A DNA stretch of 64,000 nucleotides from JASHPR01 sp963749145 (GTDB lineage Bacteria; Actinomycetota; Actinomycetes; Streptosporangiales; Streptosporangiaceae). The notes beneath the pieces were generated by a model. That model saw only the letters and a program-made list of their open reading frames with translations. It made no database searches and was not told the origin of the DNA. The stretch covers positions 62,001 to 126,000 of the forward strand of contig CAVVLN010000005.1 of assembly GCA_963749145.1 (NCBI GenBank). Reading direction: 5' to 3'. This document shows positions 47,677-56,992 of the stretch, one piece after another (the stretch's first letter is position 1; every line of letters begins with the position of its first letter). A program made the position numbers and the translations under genes.

Positions 47677-48963
47677 TCACCCGTCCGGCCGGCCGGTCTC
47701 GGGCTCGGCGGCCGGCCCGTCGGGCTGGGACGCCGCCGGGTCGGCCCGGGCGGCCTGCGGCGCGGGCCGGAGGCGCGCGGGCCGGAAACACGACGGGCCG
47801 TGCGGGGCCCAGGGCGGGCGAGGCGGATCGTGAAGGCGGCTCAAAAAGGCCGACGTCGCCGACCGCATCCCGCCGAGCAGCCCGTCGCGCCGCTGATTGA
47901 ACGACGCGAGGTCGACCAGGCCGCGGTCGGAGCGCCGGTGCAGCAGGCCGAGCTCGGTGGCGGCGAGCTGGTACTCGGCCATGTCGCGCAGGCCGCCGAG
48001 GCCGCCGTGCAGCCGGGCCCACTGCCGGGCCTGGCGGCGGTCGGGCATGCTGCTCAGCATCCCGATGTCGGGCTCGGCGACCACGCCGGTCGGCACATAC
48101 CCGGGCAGGTAGTGGAGGATGAGCCCGATGATCCGCCGCCGGTCCCAGATCATGGCGCCGAGCAGGATGACGACGACGCCGGCCATGACCGCGTAGGTCA
48201 CGGCGAGCCGGCTCCCGCTCGCGGCCAGCGATGTGTTCCAGAGCGCGTGCAGCGCCACCGCGGCGATCCAGCCCGCGCCGACGGCCCACAGGCCGCGCCG
48301 CCGGCCGGTCATGGCCGCGTACGCCATGCCCGCGCCGATCAGCGAGGCGAACAGCGCCTGGCACACCGGGGAGACCACGCCGCGCAGCAGGAACGTGGTG
48401 GCGACGCCGGTGAAGCCGTAGCGGGTGGCCTCGGCGTAGTAGTAGATGTTCTCGATCAGCGCGAAGCCCAGGCCGACCATGCTGCCGTAGACCACGCCAT
48501 CGGTCAGGCCGTCGATCTCCTGCGGGCGCCGCAGCAGCAGCCCGACGAGCACGAGGCCGGTGAGCGTCTGCTCCAGCGCCGCCACGCCGATGGCGGCCGC
48601 CGGCGACGGCGCGGCGAACCCGCCGGAGCGCAGCGCCGGGGTAGTGAGCAGCTGATGCCCGGACAGCGTGCCGATCAGCCCGATCAGCGCGGCCACCCCC
48701 GCGCCCCAGCCGAACACGAACACCAGGCTGCCAGGTGGTTCCGGTTCCAGCCGGTCCAGGGCGAGGATCCCGGCCAGCAGGGCCGGGATGGGCAGCAGGG
48801 CCAGGGTTAAGCCGATGCCGGCGGGCACCGCGCCCCGCGCGGCGACCGCGGCGAGCGCGCCGAGCGCGACCAGGCTGCAGGCCGCGACGCCGGCGATGAG
48901 GCCGACCGGCAGGTGGCCCGGGCGGCGTTCCCCGGCCTGGCCCTGCGGATCAATCGGCGCCAC
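47677..48963 (-). CDS. PrsW-family intramembrane protease, degenerate first motif
   Basis: 428 residues with about eight membrane helices and a Pro/Arg-rich tail. GFALIENIYYY and HALWN match PrsW motifs 2 and 4, and the loop QALFASLIGAGMAYA fits motif 3. The first motif, normally EExxK, reads LEQTLTG, lacking the second Glu and the Lys. PrsW proteases clip membrane regulators such as anti-sigma factors. With the changed motif the protein could be inactive or use other residues. Confidence 0.82.
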   Translation of the reverse strand: MAPIDPQGQAGERRPGHLPVGLIAGVAACSLVALGALAAVAARGAVPAGIGLTLALLPIPALLAGILALDRLEPEPPGSLVFVFGWGAGVAALIGLIGTLSGHQLLTTPALRSGGFAAPSPAAAIGVAALEQTLTGLVLVGLLLRRPQEIDGLTDGVVYGSMVGLGFALIENIYYYAEATRYGFTGVATTFLLRGVVSPVCQALFASLIGAGMAYAAMTGRRRGLWAVGAGWIAAVALHALWNTSLAASGSRLAVTYAVMAGVVVILLGAMIWDRRRIIGLILHYLPGYVPTGVVAEPDIGMLSSMPDRRQARQWARLHGGLGGLRDMAEYQLAATELGLLHRRSDRGLVDLASFNQRRDGLLGGMRSATSAFLSRLHDPPRPPWAPHGPSCFRPARLRPAPQAARADPAASQPDGPAAEPETGRPDG

Positions 48964-49099
48964 GCTGGCAGCATAACCAGCCCGGCCGGCCGCTTTCGCC
49001 CGTCGTCACGGCGGATAGGGCCATTACGTAATCGTCCGGAAATGGCGCCGCCGGCGCGGGTGCTGGCCCGCGCCATGCGGGCTGGTTACATTCGTGTGC

Positions 49100-51136
49100 A
49101 TGTTCGAAGCGGCGGGCGCGGGTGGCGAACTGAACGACGAGCAGCGCCGGGCCGCGACGCACCCGGGCGGCCCGCTGCTGGTGCTGGCGGGCGCCGGGAC
49201 GGGCAAGACCCGGACGCTGGTCGCCCGCGCTTCCTGGCTGCGGGACCAGGGCATCGAGGCCGGCCGGATCCTGCTGCTGACGTTCACCCGCCGCGCCGCC
49301 GACGACATGCTCGCCCGGGTGGAGTCGATGAGGTCGCGGGCCGCTGGTCCCGGGGGGCCCGGGAGCGCCGAGCGGATCTGCGGCGGCACCTTCCACGCGA
49401 TCGCGCACCGGATCATCCGCGAGCACGCGGAGTCGTTCTCGCTGTCGCCCCAGTTCAGCGTCATCGACCCGGCCGACATGGCCGACGTGCTCGACGTGCT
49501 GCGCGCCGATCACGGCCTGGTGGGCACCGAGCGGCGGGCGCCCCGCGCCGCGGTGTGCGCCGACATCTACACCCGCTGCGTGAACACCCAGGCCACGATC
49601 GCGGACGTGGTGGCGGCCGGCTTCCCCTGGTGCCACGACTTCACGGCCCAGCTGGCCGGCCTGTTCCGGGCGTACGTGGCGCACAAGCGCCGGCACGGGC
49701 TGGTCGACTTCGACGACCTGCTGCTGCTGTGGCGGGCGGCGCTGGCCGACCCGGCCGCCGGCCCGGCCCTGCGCGGCCTGTTCGACGCGGTCCTGGTCGA
49801 CGAGTACCAGGACGTCAACGCGGTGCAGGCGGAGATCGTCCGGCTGCTGCGGCCGGACGGCAGCGGCCTGACCTGCGTCGGTGACGACGCCCAGGCCGTG
49901 TACGCGTTCCGCGGCGCCGACCCCGGGCACCTGCGGGCGCTGGGCGGCGCCTACCCCGGCCTGGCCGTGGTCCGGCTGGTCCATAACTACCGGTCCCGGG
50001 ATTCGGTGCTGCGGCTGGCCAACGTGGTCCGGCCGCAGTCCGCGGGCCTGGAGCTGGAGCTGACCGGGGTGCGGGGCGCCGGGCCAGCCCCCCAGCTGGT
50101 GCGGTGCCACGACGAGGCGACCCAGGCGCGCGAGATCGTGGCGCGGGTGCTGGCGGCGCACGAGGCCGGGCGCCAGCTGCAGGATCAGGCGGTGCTGGTC
50201 CGGGCGGCGCACCACAGCGATGTCCTCGAGGTCGAGCTGACGGCCCGCGGCATCCCGTTCGTGAAGTACGGCGGGCTGCGGTTCACCGAGGCCGCGCACG
50301 TCAAGGACTTCCTGGCCGCGGCGCGCGTGGTGGCCAACCCGGCCGACGACATCGGCTGGTTCCGGGTGCTGCGGCTGCATGAGGGGATCGGGCCGGCGCA
50401 CGCCCGGCGGATGCTCGAGGTGCTGCGGCCGGCCGACCCGGCTCCGTTCTCCCGGTGCGCGGCCGCGGCGCAGGCGGTCCCGGCCCGGTCCCGCGCCGCG
50501 GTGGCGGCCACGCTGTCGGCCCTGGCCGCCGCGGCCGGCCTGGACAGCGTGGCGGACCGGGCCGGCGCCATCCTGGCCGCCCTCGCCGGCCCGCTGCGCG
50601 TCCGCTACCCGGACGCCGCGGTGCGCATCGCGGACCTGGAGCGGCTGGCCGACGCGGCCGCCAGCCGGCCCTCGCTGCACGATGCCCTGGTCGAGCTGGC
50701 GCTCGACCCGCCGGTCTCCGCGTCCGACCTGGCCGGGCGGCCGCGGCTGGACGACGACTTCCTGATCATCTCCACCGTCCATTCCGCCAAGGGCCTGGAA
50801 TGGCCGGTGGTGCACCTGCCGCACCTGGTCGACGGCGCGGTGCCGAGCGACATGGCGCTGTCCACCCCGGCGGGCCTGGCCGAGGAGCGGCGGCTGTTCT
50901 ACGTGGCGGTGACCCGGGCCCGCGACGAGCTGTACCTGTACGCGCCGCTGCGCCTGCACCACCACCGCACCGGCCGCGACGACCGGCACGGCTACGGGCA
51001 GCTCAGCCGGTTCCTGGACGACCGGGCCCAGGCCCGGTGCGAGATCGTGGACGCAGTCCCGCGCGAGCCGGTGGTGCCGCGCATGACCCGGCTCGCGGTC
51101 ACCGTCGACGCGGCGCTGGAATACCTGTGGCGCTGA
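49100..51136 (+). CDS. UvrD/Rep-type ATP-dependent DNA helicase
   Basis: 678 residues of superfamily 1: Q-motif LNDEQRRAATH, Walker A LAGAGTGKT (about 29-37), LLTFTRRAADDM, GTFHAIAHR, motif II VDEYQDVN (about 233), motif III GDDAQAVYAFRGA, motif IV VHNYRS, motif V TVHSAKGLEWPVV and motif VI AVTRARDELYLY (about 600). All motifs needed for 3'-5' unwinding are present. It is slightly shorter than UvrD/PcrA. ATG 49100 is preferred to GTG 49094. Confidence 0.93.
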   Translation: MFEAAGAGGELNDEQRRAATHPGGPLLVLAGAGTGKTRTLVARASWLRDQGIEAGRILLLTFTRRAADDMLARVESMRSRAAGPGGPGSAERICGGTFHAIAHRIIREHAESFSLSPQFSVIDPADMADVLDVLRADHGLVGTERRAPRAAVCADIYTRCVNTQATIADVVAAGFPWCHDFTAQLAGLFRAYVAHKRRHGLVDFDDLLLLWRAALADPAAGPALRGLFDAVLVDEYQDVNAVQAEIVRLLRPDGSGLTCVGDDAQAVYAFRGADPGHLRALGGAYPGLAVVRLVHNYRSRDSVLRLANVVRPQSAGLELELTGVRGAGPAPQLVRCHDEATQAREIVARVLAAHEAGRQLQDQAVLVRAAHHSDVLEVELTARGIPFVKYGGLRFTEAAHVKDFLAAARVVANPADDIGWFRVLRLHEGIGPAHARRMLEVLRPADPAPFSRCAAAAQAVPARSRAAVAATLSALAAAAGLDSVADRAGAILAALAGPLRVRYPDAAVRIADLERLADAAASRPSLHDALVELALDPPVSASDLAGRPRLDDDFLIISTVHSAKGLEWPVVHLPHLVDGAVPSDMALSTPAGLAEERRLFYVAVTRARDELYLYAPLRLHHHRTGRDDRHGYGQLSRFLDDRAQARCEIVDAVPREPVVPRMTRLAVTVDAALEYLWR

Positions 51137-51140
51137 CCGG

Positions 51141-51662
51141 TCAGCCGCGCTCGATGAGGCCGCGCAGGTAGGCGGCCTGGCCGGCGTGCTGGAGATCGTC
51201 GGAGATCACGCTGACCAGGCGGACCCCGAGGGTGACCGGCGGATCCCACGCCTTGTCCACGATGCGGTCCAGGTCCTCCTCGGACAGGCCCCGGACGTAC
51301 CGGAGCGTCTCCTCGTGCACCGCGTCGTAGTACCCGGTCAGCAGCTCCCCGGATTCAACCTGGACCGCGGCCACCGCCTCGGTGCCGTGCCCGTACCCGG
51401 TGGCCGAGGCCGCGAACGGCAGCCCGAACCGGTCCGCCCAGCTTGTCCCGCCGCGGCCCGATGTCCAGACCTGCCCGGTTCCGGCCACATCGGCGATGTG
51501 GTCGTCCTGGATCCGGGTCAGGTGCCACACCAGCCAGGCGATCGAGTTGGCCCCGCTCTCCGGCCGGAACGCCAGCTGGCCGGGGGTCAGCCCGTCGACC
51601 GCCTCGTGCACGGTCTCGCGGACTCGGCCGAACGCGTCAGCCAGCAGGTCGGCGATGGTCAT
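51141..51662 (-). CDS. DinB-like / mycothiol-transferase family protein
   Basis: 173 residues of four-helix DinB fold: LTPGQLAFRPESGANSIAWL, LVWHLTRIQDDH and LQHAGQAAYLRG place three His residues for metal binding (WH, DDH, QH). Actinobacterial members conjugate mycothiol to substrates. The specific reaction is unknown. It converges with the helicase four bases apart. Confidence 0.87.
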   Translation of the reverse strand: MTIADLLADAFGRVRETVHEAVDGLTPGQLAFRPESGANSIAWLVWHLTRIQDDHIADVAGTGQVWTSGRGGTSWADRFGLPFAASATGYGHGTEAVAAVQVESGELLTGYYDAVHEETLRYVRGLSEEDLDRIVDKAWDPPVTLGVRLVSVISDDLQHAGQAAYLRGLIERG

Positions 51663-51687
51663 CGGCGTTCTCCCGTTCGCTCGGTTC

Positions 51688-52170
51688 TTACCAGGGCATG
51701 GACGTGCTGGTGAAGTGCGTCAGCGTGTCGAGATCACTCATCTGGTAGACGTGGCGGGGCGGGGTCTCGAACGTCGCGTACGGCGTGATCCTGATCACCA
51801 CCCGCTCCTCGTCCTCGGCCATCCGCTCGATCTGCGGGCGTCGGCTCTCCGGGACGTCCTCGCCGGCCATCAGCCCGACCACCCGGCCGAGGACGTCCGC
51901 GGCCAGCCGCCGGTCGCGGGAGACCACGGCGGTTCCGTACACCTGGAGGTACCGCAGCGGCCAGCCCTCGTCGAGGATGCAGAGGCTGACCCGCCCGTCC
52001 CGGGCCACGGCCCTGGCCTTGCCCCGGGCCGCCATCGTGGAGATCAGCAGATCGTCGCCGTCCATCACGTAGTAGACGACGGTCATGGCGGGCCCGTGCT
52101 CCCGGCGGTTGTACCCGAATACGCAGACCCGGTGATCGCGCACGTACCGCCGCCGCTGCTCCCGGTCCAC
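51688..52170 (-). CDS. PPOX-class F420-dependent oxidoreductase
   Basis: 160 residues of split-barrel fold: VVYYVMDGDDLLISTMAARG, KARAVARDGRVSLCILDEGW and LQVYGTAVV are family signatures of F420- or FMN-dependent enzymes. A different subfamily from the one at 21394. Substrate unknown. It is upstream of, and co-directional with, the DinB gene (25 bp apart) and could share its transcript. Confidence 0.85.
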   Translation of the reverse strand: MDREQRRRYVRDHRVCVFGYNRREHGPAMTVVYYVMDGDDLLISTMAARGKARAVARDGRVSLCILDEGWPLRYLQVYGTAVVSRDRRLAADVLGRVVGLMAGEDVPESRRPQIERMAEDEERVVIRITPYATFETPPRHVYQMSDLDTLTHFTSTSMPW

Positions 52171-52251
52171 GATGGCACCCTAGCCCGTCGCCGCGCCCGG
52201 CCGACATAGGGTGCGGGCCCGCAACCGCCAACTCGGGAAACCCGCGAAAAG

Positions 52252-52289
52252 TGTCCGTAACTGGCGGTGATACCAGCCACTCACGGACA
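52252..52289 (-). terminator. Terminator after the FHA gene
   Basis: TGTCCGT (52252-52258) and ACGGACA (52283-52289) pair, with inner CTGG/CCAG complementarity. Read on the minus strand the stem is followed by CTTTTC, giving a fair intrinsic terminator 28 bases downstream of the FHA stop. Confidence 0.6.
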
Positions 52290-52316
52290 ACTTTCCGTGG
52301 CTGGCGCCCGTCCCGG

Positions 52317-53195
52317 CTAGGCGCGGCGGATCGTGATGACGGTCCAGGCCCCGAGGTGGATGCGGTCCCCGTCGCGCAGGGGCACCTGGACGCCGGTGGC
52401 GATCTCCTGGTCGTTGACGAATGTCCCGTTCTCCGAGCCCGGGTCCAGCACGGCCCAGCCGCCCTCCGGCTGCCCGATCAGGACCGCGTGCAGGCGGGAG
52501 ATGCCCGGATCGGTCGGCGGCCCGGTCAGGTCGATCTCCGGGGCGAGGCCGCGGGACGCGCTATGCCTGCCGATCTGCTGCTGTTCCCCGGGGCGGGACA
52601 GGCCCAGCACGAACCGGCGCTCCGGGCAGTAGGGCGGAAACGTGATCGTGGCCGCCTCGGGCGCGCCGGCGGCGACGACCCGGTCGAAGTACGCCCGGTC
52701 GGCGGTCACCACCGCTGACCAGGGCGGACCGTCGGCCCGGGTTGGCCGGGCGATGTCGGCCGCGGTGCCGGCCGCGGTGCCGGGCGGCCGGGCGGGGCGC
52801 CCGTCGGGCTCGGCGGCCGGGGCGGCGGGCGCCCCGGAGACGAAGTCGAACCGGCACACCTCGCAGAACCGGCCCGATCGCGCGGTGCCGCACTGCGGGC
52901 ACGGCTGCGGGTCGGCCGGGGCGCCGCTGGTGGTCGCGCCGCCGCTGATGGTCGCACCGCCGCTGGTGGTCGCGCCGCCGCTGATGGTCGCACCGCCGCT
53001 GGTGGTCGCGGCGCCGCTGATGGTCGCGCCGCCGCCCGGCGCTCCGCGGCCGGTCGGCCCGCCGCCGCCCGGCGCTCCGCGGCCGGTCGGCCCGCCGCCG
53101 GGCCCGCCGCTCGCCGCGGATCCGCCCATCCGCCGCCCGCACGCGTCGCAGTAGTCGTCGGCCGCCGACTGGTGGCCGGCCGGGCAGGTTGGCAT
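52317..53195 (-). CDS. FHA-domain protein with zinc ribbons
   Basis: 292 residues. N-terminal zinc ribbon (CPAGHQSAADDYCDACGRRM), a low-complexity linker with SGGAT-type repeats, a second zinc ribbon (CPQCGTARSGRFCEVC) and a C-terminal FHA domain (GISRLHAVLI, DPGSENGTFVND, LRDGDRIHLG) that binds phosphothreonine. In actinobacteria such proteins usually serve Ser/Thr-kinase signalling. No kinase is encoded nearby. Confidence 0.88.
   Translation of the reverse strand: MPTCPAGHQSAADDYCDACGRRMGGSAASGGPGGGPTGRGAPGGGGPTGRGAPGGGATISGAATTSGGATISGGATTSGGATISGGATTSGAPADPQPCPQCGTARSGRFCEVCRFDFVSGAPAAPAAEPDGRPARPPGTAAGTAADIARPTRADGPPWSAVVTADRAYFDRVVAAGAPEAATITFPPYCPERRFVLGLSRPGEQQQIGRHSASRGLAPEIDLTGPPTDPGISRLHAVLIGQPEGGWAVLDPGSENGTFVNDQEIATGVQVPLRDGDRIHLGAWTVITIRRA
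52924..53031. repeat. 18-bp tandem repeat, six copies
   Basis: Six units of 18 bp (CCGCTGGTGGTCGCGCCG alternating with an ATGGTCGCACCG form) encode the SGGATI/SGGATT linker of the FHA protein. A 30-bp unit is partly repeated just after (53032 onward). Confidence 0.85.
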
Positions 53196-53470
53196 CGCGG
53201 GCTCCTTGCTTCTCGACCCGGGGCGGGATGGAACGGGGGCCGGCGGCCGTCTCGCCGGAGTTCGTTGCGCGTCGCAGACAGCGTAGCCACGCGGTCCGCA
53301 GGCCGGCCGCGCGCGGAATCCGGCTTCGGGCCCGCGGGCGGTCTGCGCGGGCGGCGCCCGGGCCGGGCCCGGCCCGCGACCGGTAGCAGCGCGGTGACCA
53401 GGCGCGACACCTGGCCGCGATAACCGTGAGGGGCTAGCGGGAGATATCGAATTCGTGTTCTAGTATACGG

Positions 53471-53715
53471 ATGAGCGACGCGTCTTTGCCGGAGTGGTGG
53501 ACCTACCCGACCTGCTGCGGGAACGGGCACGCCTGGGGGCCCGGCAAGGTGATCGTCTCGTGGCTGCCGTGCCAGTGCGCGCCCGCCCGTGCGGCCCAGC
53601 CACGGGGCAGCGGCCACCGGACCATCGCCTGCCGCGCGCCGGGTTGTCAGTACGCTTGCTACGAGCCGCCGCACGAGCCGGAGCCCGGCCAGGCCGCCCG
53701 CGGCCAGGCCGGCGG
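53471..53715 (+). CDS. Small Cys-rich protein, 3' end unresolved
   Basis: MSDASLPEWWTYPTCCGNGH, then WGPGKVIVSWLPCQC and CRAPGCQYACYEPPHEPE: four Cys clusters and conserved Trp/Pro of a small actinobacterial protein of unknown function, seen from memory as a roughly 75-residue family. The frame does not stop after the conserved part but stays open to 54163 through the next gene, so a stop was lost by a shift near 53700. TAGTAT at 53461-53466 is directly ahead of the ATG, suggesting a leaderless transcript. The 53196-53460 stretch shows nothing else. Confidence 0.5.
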
Positions 53716-53789
53716 CGGGTTAAGCGGTCGGCCCGGACCGGGCCAGCCGCGGACGCCGCCCCGTGGCATGCTGGCGGGAGGAGGCTGGC

Positions 53790-54410
53790 GTGTCCGTGGC
53801 GGTGCTCGAGATCGGCGGGCGCATCCGCGCGGAGCGGGCCAAGCGCGGTATCAGCCTGCGCAGCCTCGCCCGCAGCGTCGGGCTGTCGCCGAGCCTCATC
53901 TCGCAGATCGAGACCGGCAAGTGCCAGCCGTCGGTCAGCACCCTGTACGCGATCACCACCGCGCTGGGCGTCTCGGTCCAGGATGTCCTGGGCGAGGCCC
54001 CGGCCGGGGCGCAGGCCGCCGAGGCCGCTCCGGTGGTGGCCGGCCGGGCCCGGGCCGACGGCCTGGCCGGCCCGGTGGTCTGCCCGGCGCAGCGCGAGAT
54101 CCTCGAGTTCGACTCCGGGGTCACCTGGGAGCGCCTCGGCCGCGTTCCCGGCCGCCACGTTGACTTCCTGCTGGTCAGGTACGCGCCCGGCGGCTGCTCC
54201 TCGGACGCCGGCTGGCTCATGGAGCACCCGGGCACCGAGTACGGCTACCTCATCGAGGGCGAACTGGTCGTCACCCTCGGGTTCCGCTCGCACCGGCTGA
54301 CGGCGGGGGACGCGGTCAGCTTCGCGTCAGCCACCCCGCATACCTACCGCAACGAGGGCCCCGGACCCGCGGTGGGCGTCTGGTTCGTCGCCGAGCCCGG
54401 CGGCCCGTAG
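53790..54410 (+). CDS. XRE-cupin transcriptional regulator
   Basis: 206 residues: helix-turn-helix at about 8-62 (RAERAKRGISLRSLARSVGL, SQIETGKCQPSVSTL) followed by a C-terminal cupin (YLIEGELVVTLGFRSHRL, GDAVSFASATPHTYRNEGP). These regulators sense a small ligand in the cupin and usually control nearby catabolic or polyamine genes. GTG 53790 with GGGAGGAGG upstream is chosen. It probably controls the M24/E1/ABC cluster that follows. Confidence 0.88.
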   Translation: MSVAVLEIGGRIRAERAKRGISLRSLARSVGLSPSLISQIETGKCQPSVSTLYAITTALGVSVQDVLGEAPAGAQAAEAAPVVAGRARADGLAGPVVCPAQREILEFDSGVTWERLGRVPGRHVDFLLVRYAPGGCSSDAGWLMEHPGTEYGYLIEGELVVTLGFRSHRLTAGDAVSFASATPHTYRNEGPGPAVGVWFVAEPGGP

Positions 54411-54496
54411 CGCCCGGGCTGGCGCGCCGCGCGCGGCCGCGGCCGGGCTGGCCTCGGAGGACCCGGATCGGGGCGAGGCGTTGCGTTCAGTATTTA

Positions 54497-54526
54497 TTGA
54501 CACTGACGGGGCGCGGGCTCTTAACT
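54497..54526 (+). promoter_or_regulatory. Predicted promoter of the M24/E1 operon
   Basis: A perfect TTGACA (54497-54502), an 18-nt spacer and TTAACT (54521-54526), followed by a GAGG ribosome site and ATG 54558. It lies just after the XRE-cupin gene, whose product may act here. Confidence 0.55.
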
Positions 54527-54557
54527 AAAGCCGAGCCCGAGAGCGAGGTGGCCGGCG

Positions 54558-55988
54558 ATGGCGATTCACACCTTCGGAACCGACGCGGTGGACTGGGAGG
54601 AGCGGGTCGACCTGGCCCGGCTGCGCGCCGAGCGCCTGGCCCGGCTGCGGGCGGAGCTGGACCGGTCCGAACTCGGCGCGCTGCTGAGCTTCGATTTCGC
54701 GAACATCCGCTACATGACCTCGACCCACATCGGCACCTGGGCGGTGGACAAGCTGATCCGGTTCGCGGTGCTGCCCCGGGGCGGCGAGCCGGTGGTCTGG
54801 GACTTCGGGTCGGCGGCCCGGCACCACCAGCTGTACAACCCGTGGCTGGACTACACCGAAGGGCCGCCGTCGGCCGAGGGCGCCGCGCGCACCGGGGCCC
54901 GGGCCGGCATCTCCACGCTGCGCGGTGCTTTCCATCCGGACGCCGGCATCGCGGCCGACGTGGCCGGCAAGGTCGCCACGGTGCTGCGCGAGCACGGGGT
55001 GGCGGACGCTCCGCTCGGCATCGACGTGGCCGAGATGCCGGTGCTGGCGGCGCTGCGGGCCGAGGGCATCGAGACCGTGGACGGGCAGCAGGTGTTCCTC
55101 GAGGCCCGCCGGACCAAGACCCGCGACGAGATCTCCCTGCTGGCCCAGGCGTGCTCGATGGTCGACGCGGCCTACACCGAGCTGTACGAGTTCCTGCGCC
55201 CGGGGGTGCGCGAGAACGAGTGCGTGGGCCTGGTCAGCAAGGTCCTGTACGGCCTGGGCAGCGAGTACGTGGAGGGCGTCAACGCGATCTCCGGTGAGCG
55301 GTGCTCGCCGCACCCGCACGTGTACTCGGACCGGCTGATCCGGCCCGGGGACCCGGCGTTCTTCGACATCCTGCACAGCCACCTGGGCTACCGGACCTGC
55401 TACTACCGGACGTTCGCGGTGGGCAGCGCTTCGCGCGCGCAGCGGGACGCCTACGTGCGCTGCCGCGAGTACATGGACCAGGCGATCGCGCTGGTCAAGC
55501 CCGGGGCCACCACCGCCGACATCGTGGCGCTGTGGCCGCGGGCCACCGAGTTCGGGTTCCCCGACGAGATGGCCGCGTTCGCGCTGCAGTACGGCCACGG
55601 CGTGGGCCTGTCGATCTGGGAGAAGCCGATCTTCAGCCGGCTCGTGTCGCTGGACCACCCGGAGACGCTGGAGGAAGGAATGGTGTTCGCGCTGGAGACC
55701 TACTGGCCGGCCAGCGACGGCTGGTCGGCGGCCCGGATCGAGGAGGAGGTCGTGGTCACCGCCGCGGGGTGCGAGGTCATCACCAAGTTCCCGGCCGAGG
55801 AACTGCTGGTGGCCGGGCGCAAGTACTGGACCGCGGGCGGGGCGCTGAACACGCTCCGGGAGAGCCAGTCCCAGCTGAACACGCCGGCCGGCCGCGGCGA
55901 GACCGCCCGCGCCGGGAACGGGGCTGGGGCGGGATCCGCGGGATCCGGCGGCGCGGCCGGTCGCGCCGCGGCGGGTGATGCCCGGTGA
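54558..55988 (+). CDS. M24-family (aminopeptidase P/creatinase fold) protein
   Basis: 476 residues with N-terminal creatinase-like domain (FDFANIRYMTSTHIGTW) and C-terminal pita-bread domain (about 180-430). Of the five metal ligands, Asp (FFDIL), His (GHGVGLS), Glu (ALETYWP) and Glu (ARIEEEV) are found, but the second Asp is Cys (HLGYRTC). Related folds include aminopeptidase P, creatinase (no metal) and the DMSP lyase DddP. With this change it may be a non-peptidase lyase or hydrolase feeding the 2-oxoacid dehydrogenase. The Ala/Gly-rich tail is extra. Its stop overlaps the next gene (GTGA). Confidence 0.8.
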   Translation: MAIHTFGTDAVDWEERVDLARLRAERLARLRAELDRSELGALLSFDFANIRYMTSTHIGTWAVDKLIRFAVLPRGGEPVVWDFGSAARHHQLYNPWLDYTEGPPSAEGAARTGARAGISTLRGAFHPDAGIAADVAGKVATVLREHGVADAPLGIDVAEMPVLAALRAEGIETVDGQQVFLEARRTKTRDEISLLAQACSMVDAAYTELYEFLRPGVRENECVGLVSKVLYGLGSEYVEGVNAISGERCSPHPHVYSDRLIRPGDPAFFDILHSHLGYRTCYYRTFAVGSASRAQRDAYVRCREYMDQAIALVKPGATTADIVALWPRATEFGFPDEMAAFALQYGHGVGLSIWEKPIFSRLVSLDHPETLEEGMVFALETYWPASDGWSAARIEEEVVVTAAGCEVITKFPAEELLVAGRKYWTAGGALNTLRESQSQLNTPAGRGETARAGNGAGAGSAGSGGAAGRAAAGDAR

Positions 55989-56992
55989 CCGCCGTGGACG
56001 CCGGCGCCAGCGTCGTCAGCGCCGAGGAACTGCTCGCGCTGTACGAGGCCATGGCGGTGATCCGCCGCACCGAGAAGGCGGCGCACGACCTGTTCCTGGC
56101 CGGCCTGGTCAAGGGCACCACGCACCTGGCCGCCGGGCACGAGGCGGTCGCGGTCGGCGCCAGCGCCGCGCTGCGGCCCGACGACTACGTGTTCGCCACC
56201 TACCGGGGCCACCACCACGCGATGGCCCGGGGCGCGTCGCCCGAGGAATGCCTGGCCGAGCTGATGAGCAAGAGCACCGGCCTGTGCCAGGCCAAGGGCG
56301 GCTCGATGCACCTGACCAAGGCCTCGGCCGGGATGCTCGGCTCGTACGCGATCGTCGGCGCGCACCTGCCGATCGCGGCCGGGGCCGCCTGGTCGGCCCG
56401 GCTCCGCGGCAGCGGGCAGGTCGCGGTGGCGTTCTTCGGTGACGGCGCCACCAACATCGGCGCGTTCCACGAGGCGCTCAACCTGGCCGCGGTGTGGTCG
56501 CTGCCGGTGCTGTTCATCTGCGAGAACAACCTCTACATGGAGTACACGCCGATCGGCGACGTGACCGCGGTCGGCCACCCGGCCGCCGACCGGGCCCCCG
56601 CGTACGGGCTGCCCGCCGAGGTCCTGGACGGCAACGACGTGGTCGTGGTCAAGGAGGCCGTGGCGCGGGCCGCCGCCCGGGCCCGGGCCGGCGAGGGGCC
56701 GACGGTGCTGGAGGCCAAGACCTACCGGCACTTCGGGCACAGCCGCACCGACCCGGCCACCTACCGGCCCGAGGAGGAGGTCAGGCAGTGGCTGAGCCGG
56801 GACCCGCTGGAGGTCGCCCGGGCCCGGCTGGAATCGCTCGGCGTGCCCGCCGAGTCGGTGGCCGCGGCCGACGACCGGGCGGGCCGCCTGGTCGAGCAGG
56901 CGGTGGCCGCGGCCAAGGCGGCTCCCGGTCCCGACCCGGGCGCGGCGCTGACCGATGTGTGGGCGGACGGAGGCTCGGCATGGCGGACCTGA
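55985..56992 (+). CDS. 2-oxoacid/acetoin dehydrogenase E1, alpha subunit
   Basis: 335 residues. The TPP-binding motif is GDGATNIGAFHEALNLAAVW through CENN, with FATYRGHHHAMARG and KGGSMHL typical of the alpha subunit. It decarboxylates a 2-oxo acid or acetoin together with the beta subunit and passes the acyl group to E2. No E2/E3 genes follow, so these must come from elsewhere. GTG 55985 overlaps the M24 stop. Confidence 0.92.
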   Translation: MTAVDAGASVVSAEELLALYEAMAVIRRTEKAAHDLFLAGLVKGTTHLAAGHEAVAVGASAALRPDDYVFATYRGHHHAMARGASPEECLAELMSKSTGLCQAKGGSMHLTKASAGMLGSYAIVGAHLPIAAGAAWSARLRGSGQVAVAFFGDGATNIGAFHEALNLAAVWSLPVLFICENNLYMEYTPIGDVTAVGHPAADRAPAYGLPAEVLDGNDVVVVKEAVARAAARARAGEGPTVLEAKTYRHFGHSRTDPATYRPEEEVRQWLSRDPLEVARARLESLGVPAESVAAADDRAGRLVEQAVAAAKAAPGPDPGAALTDVWADGGSAWRT

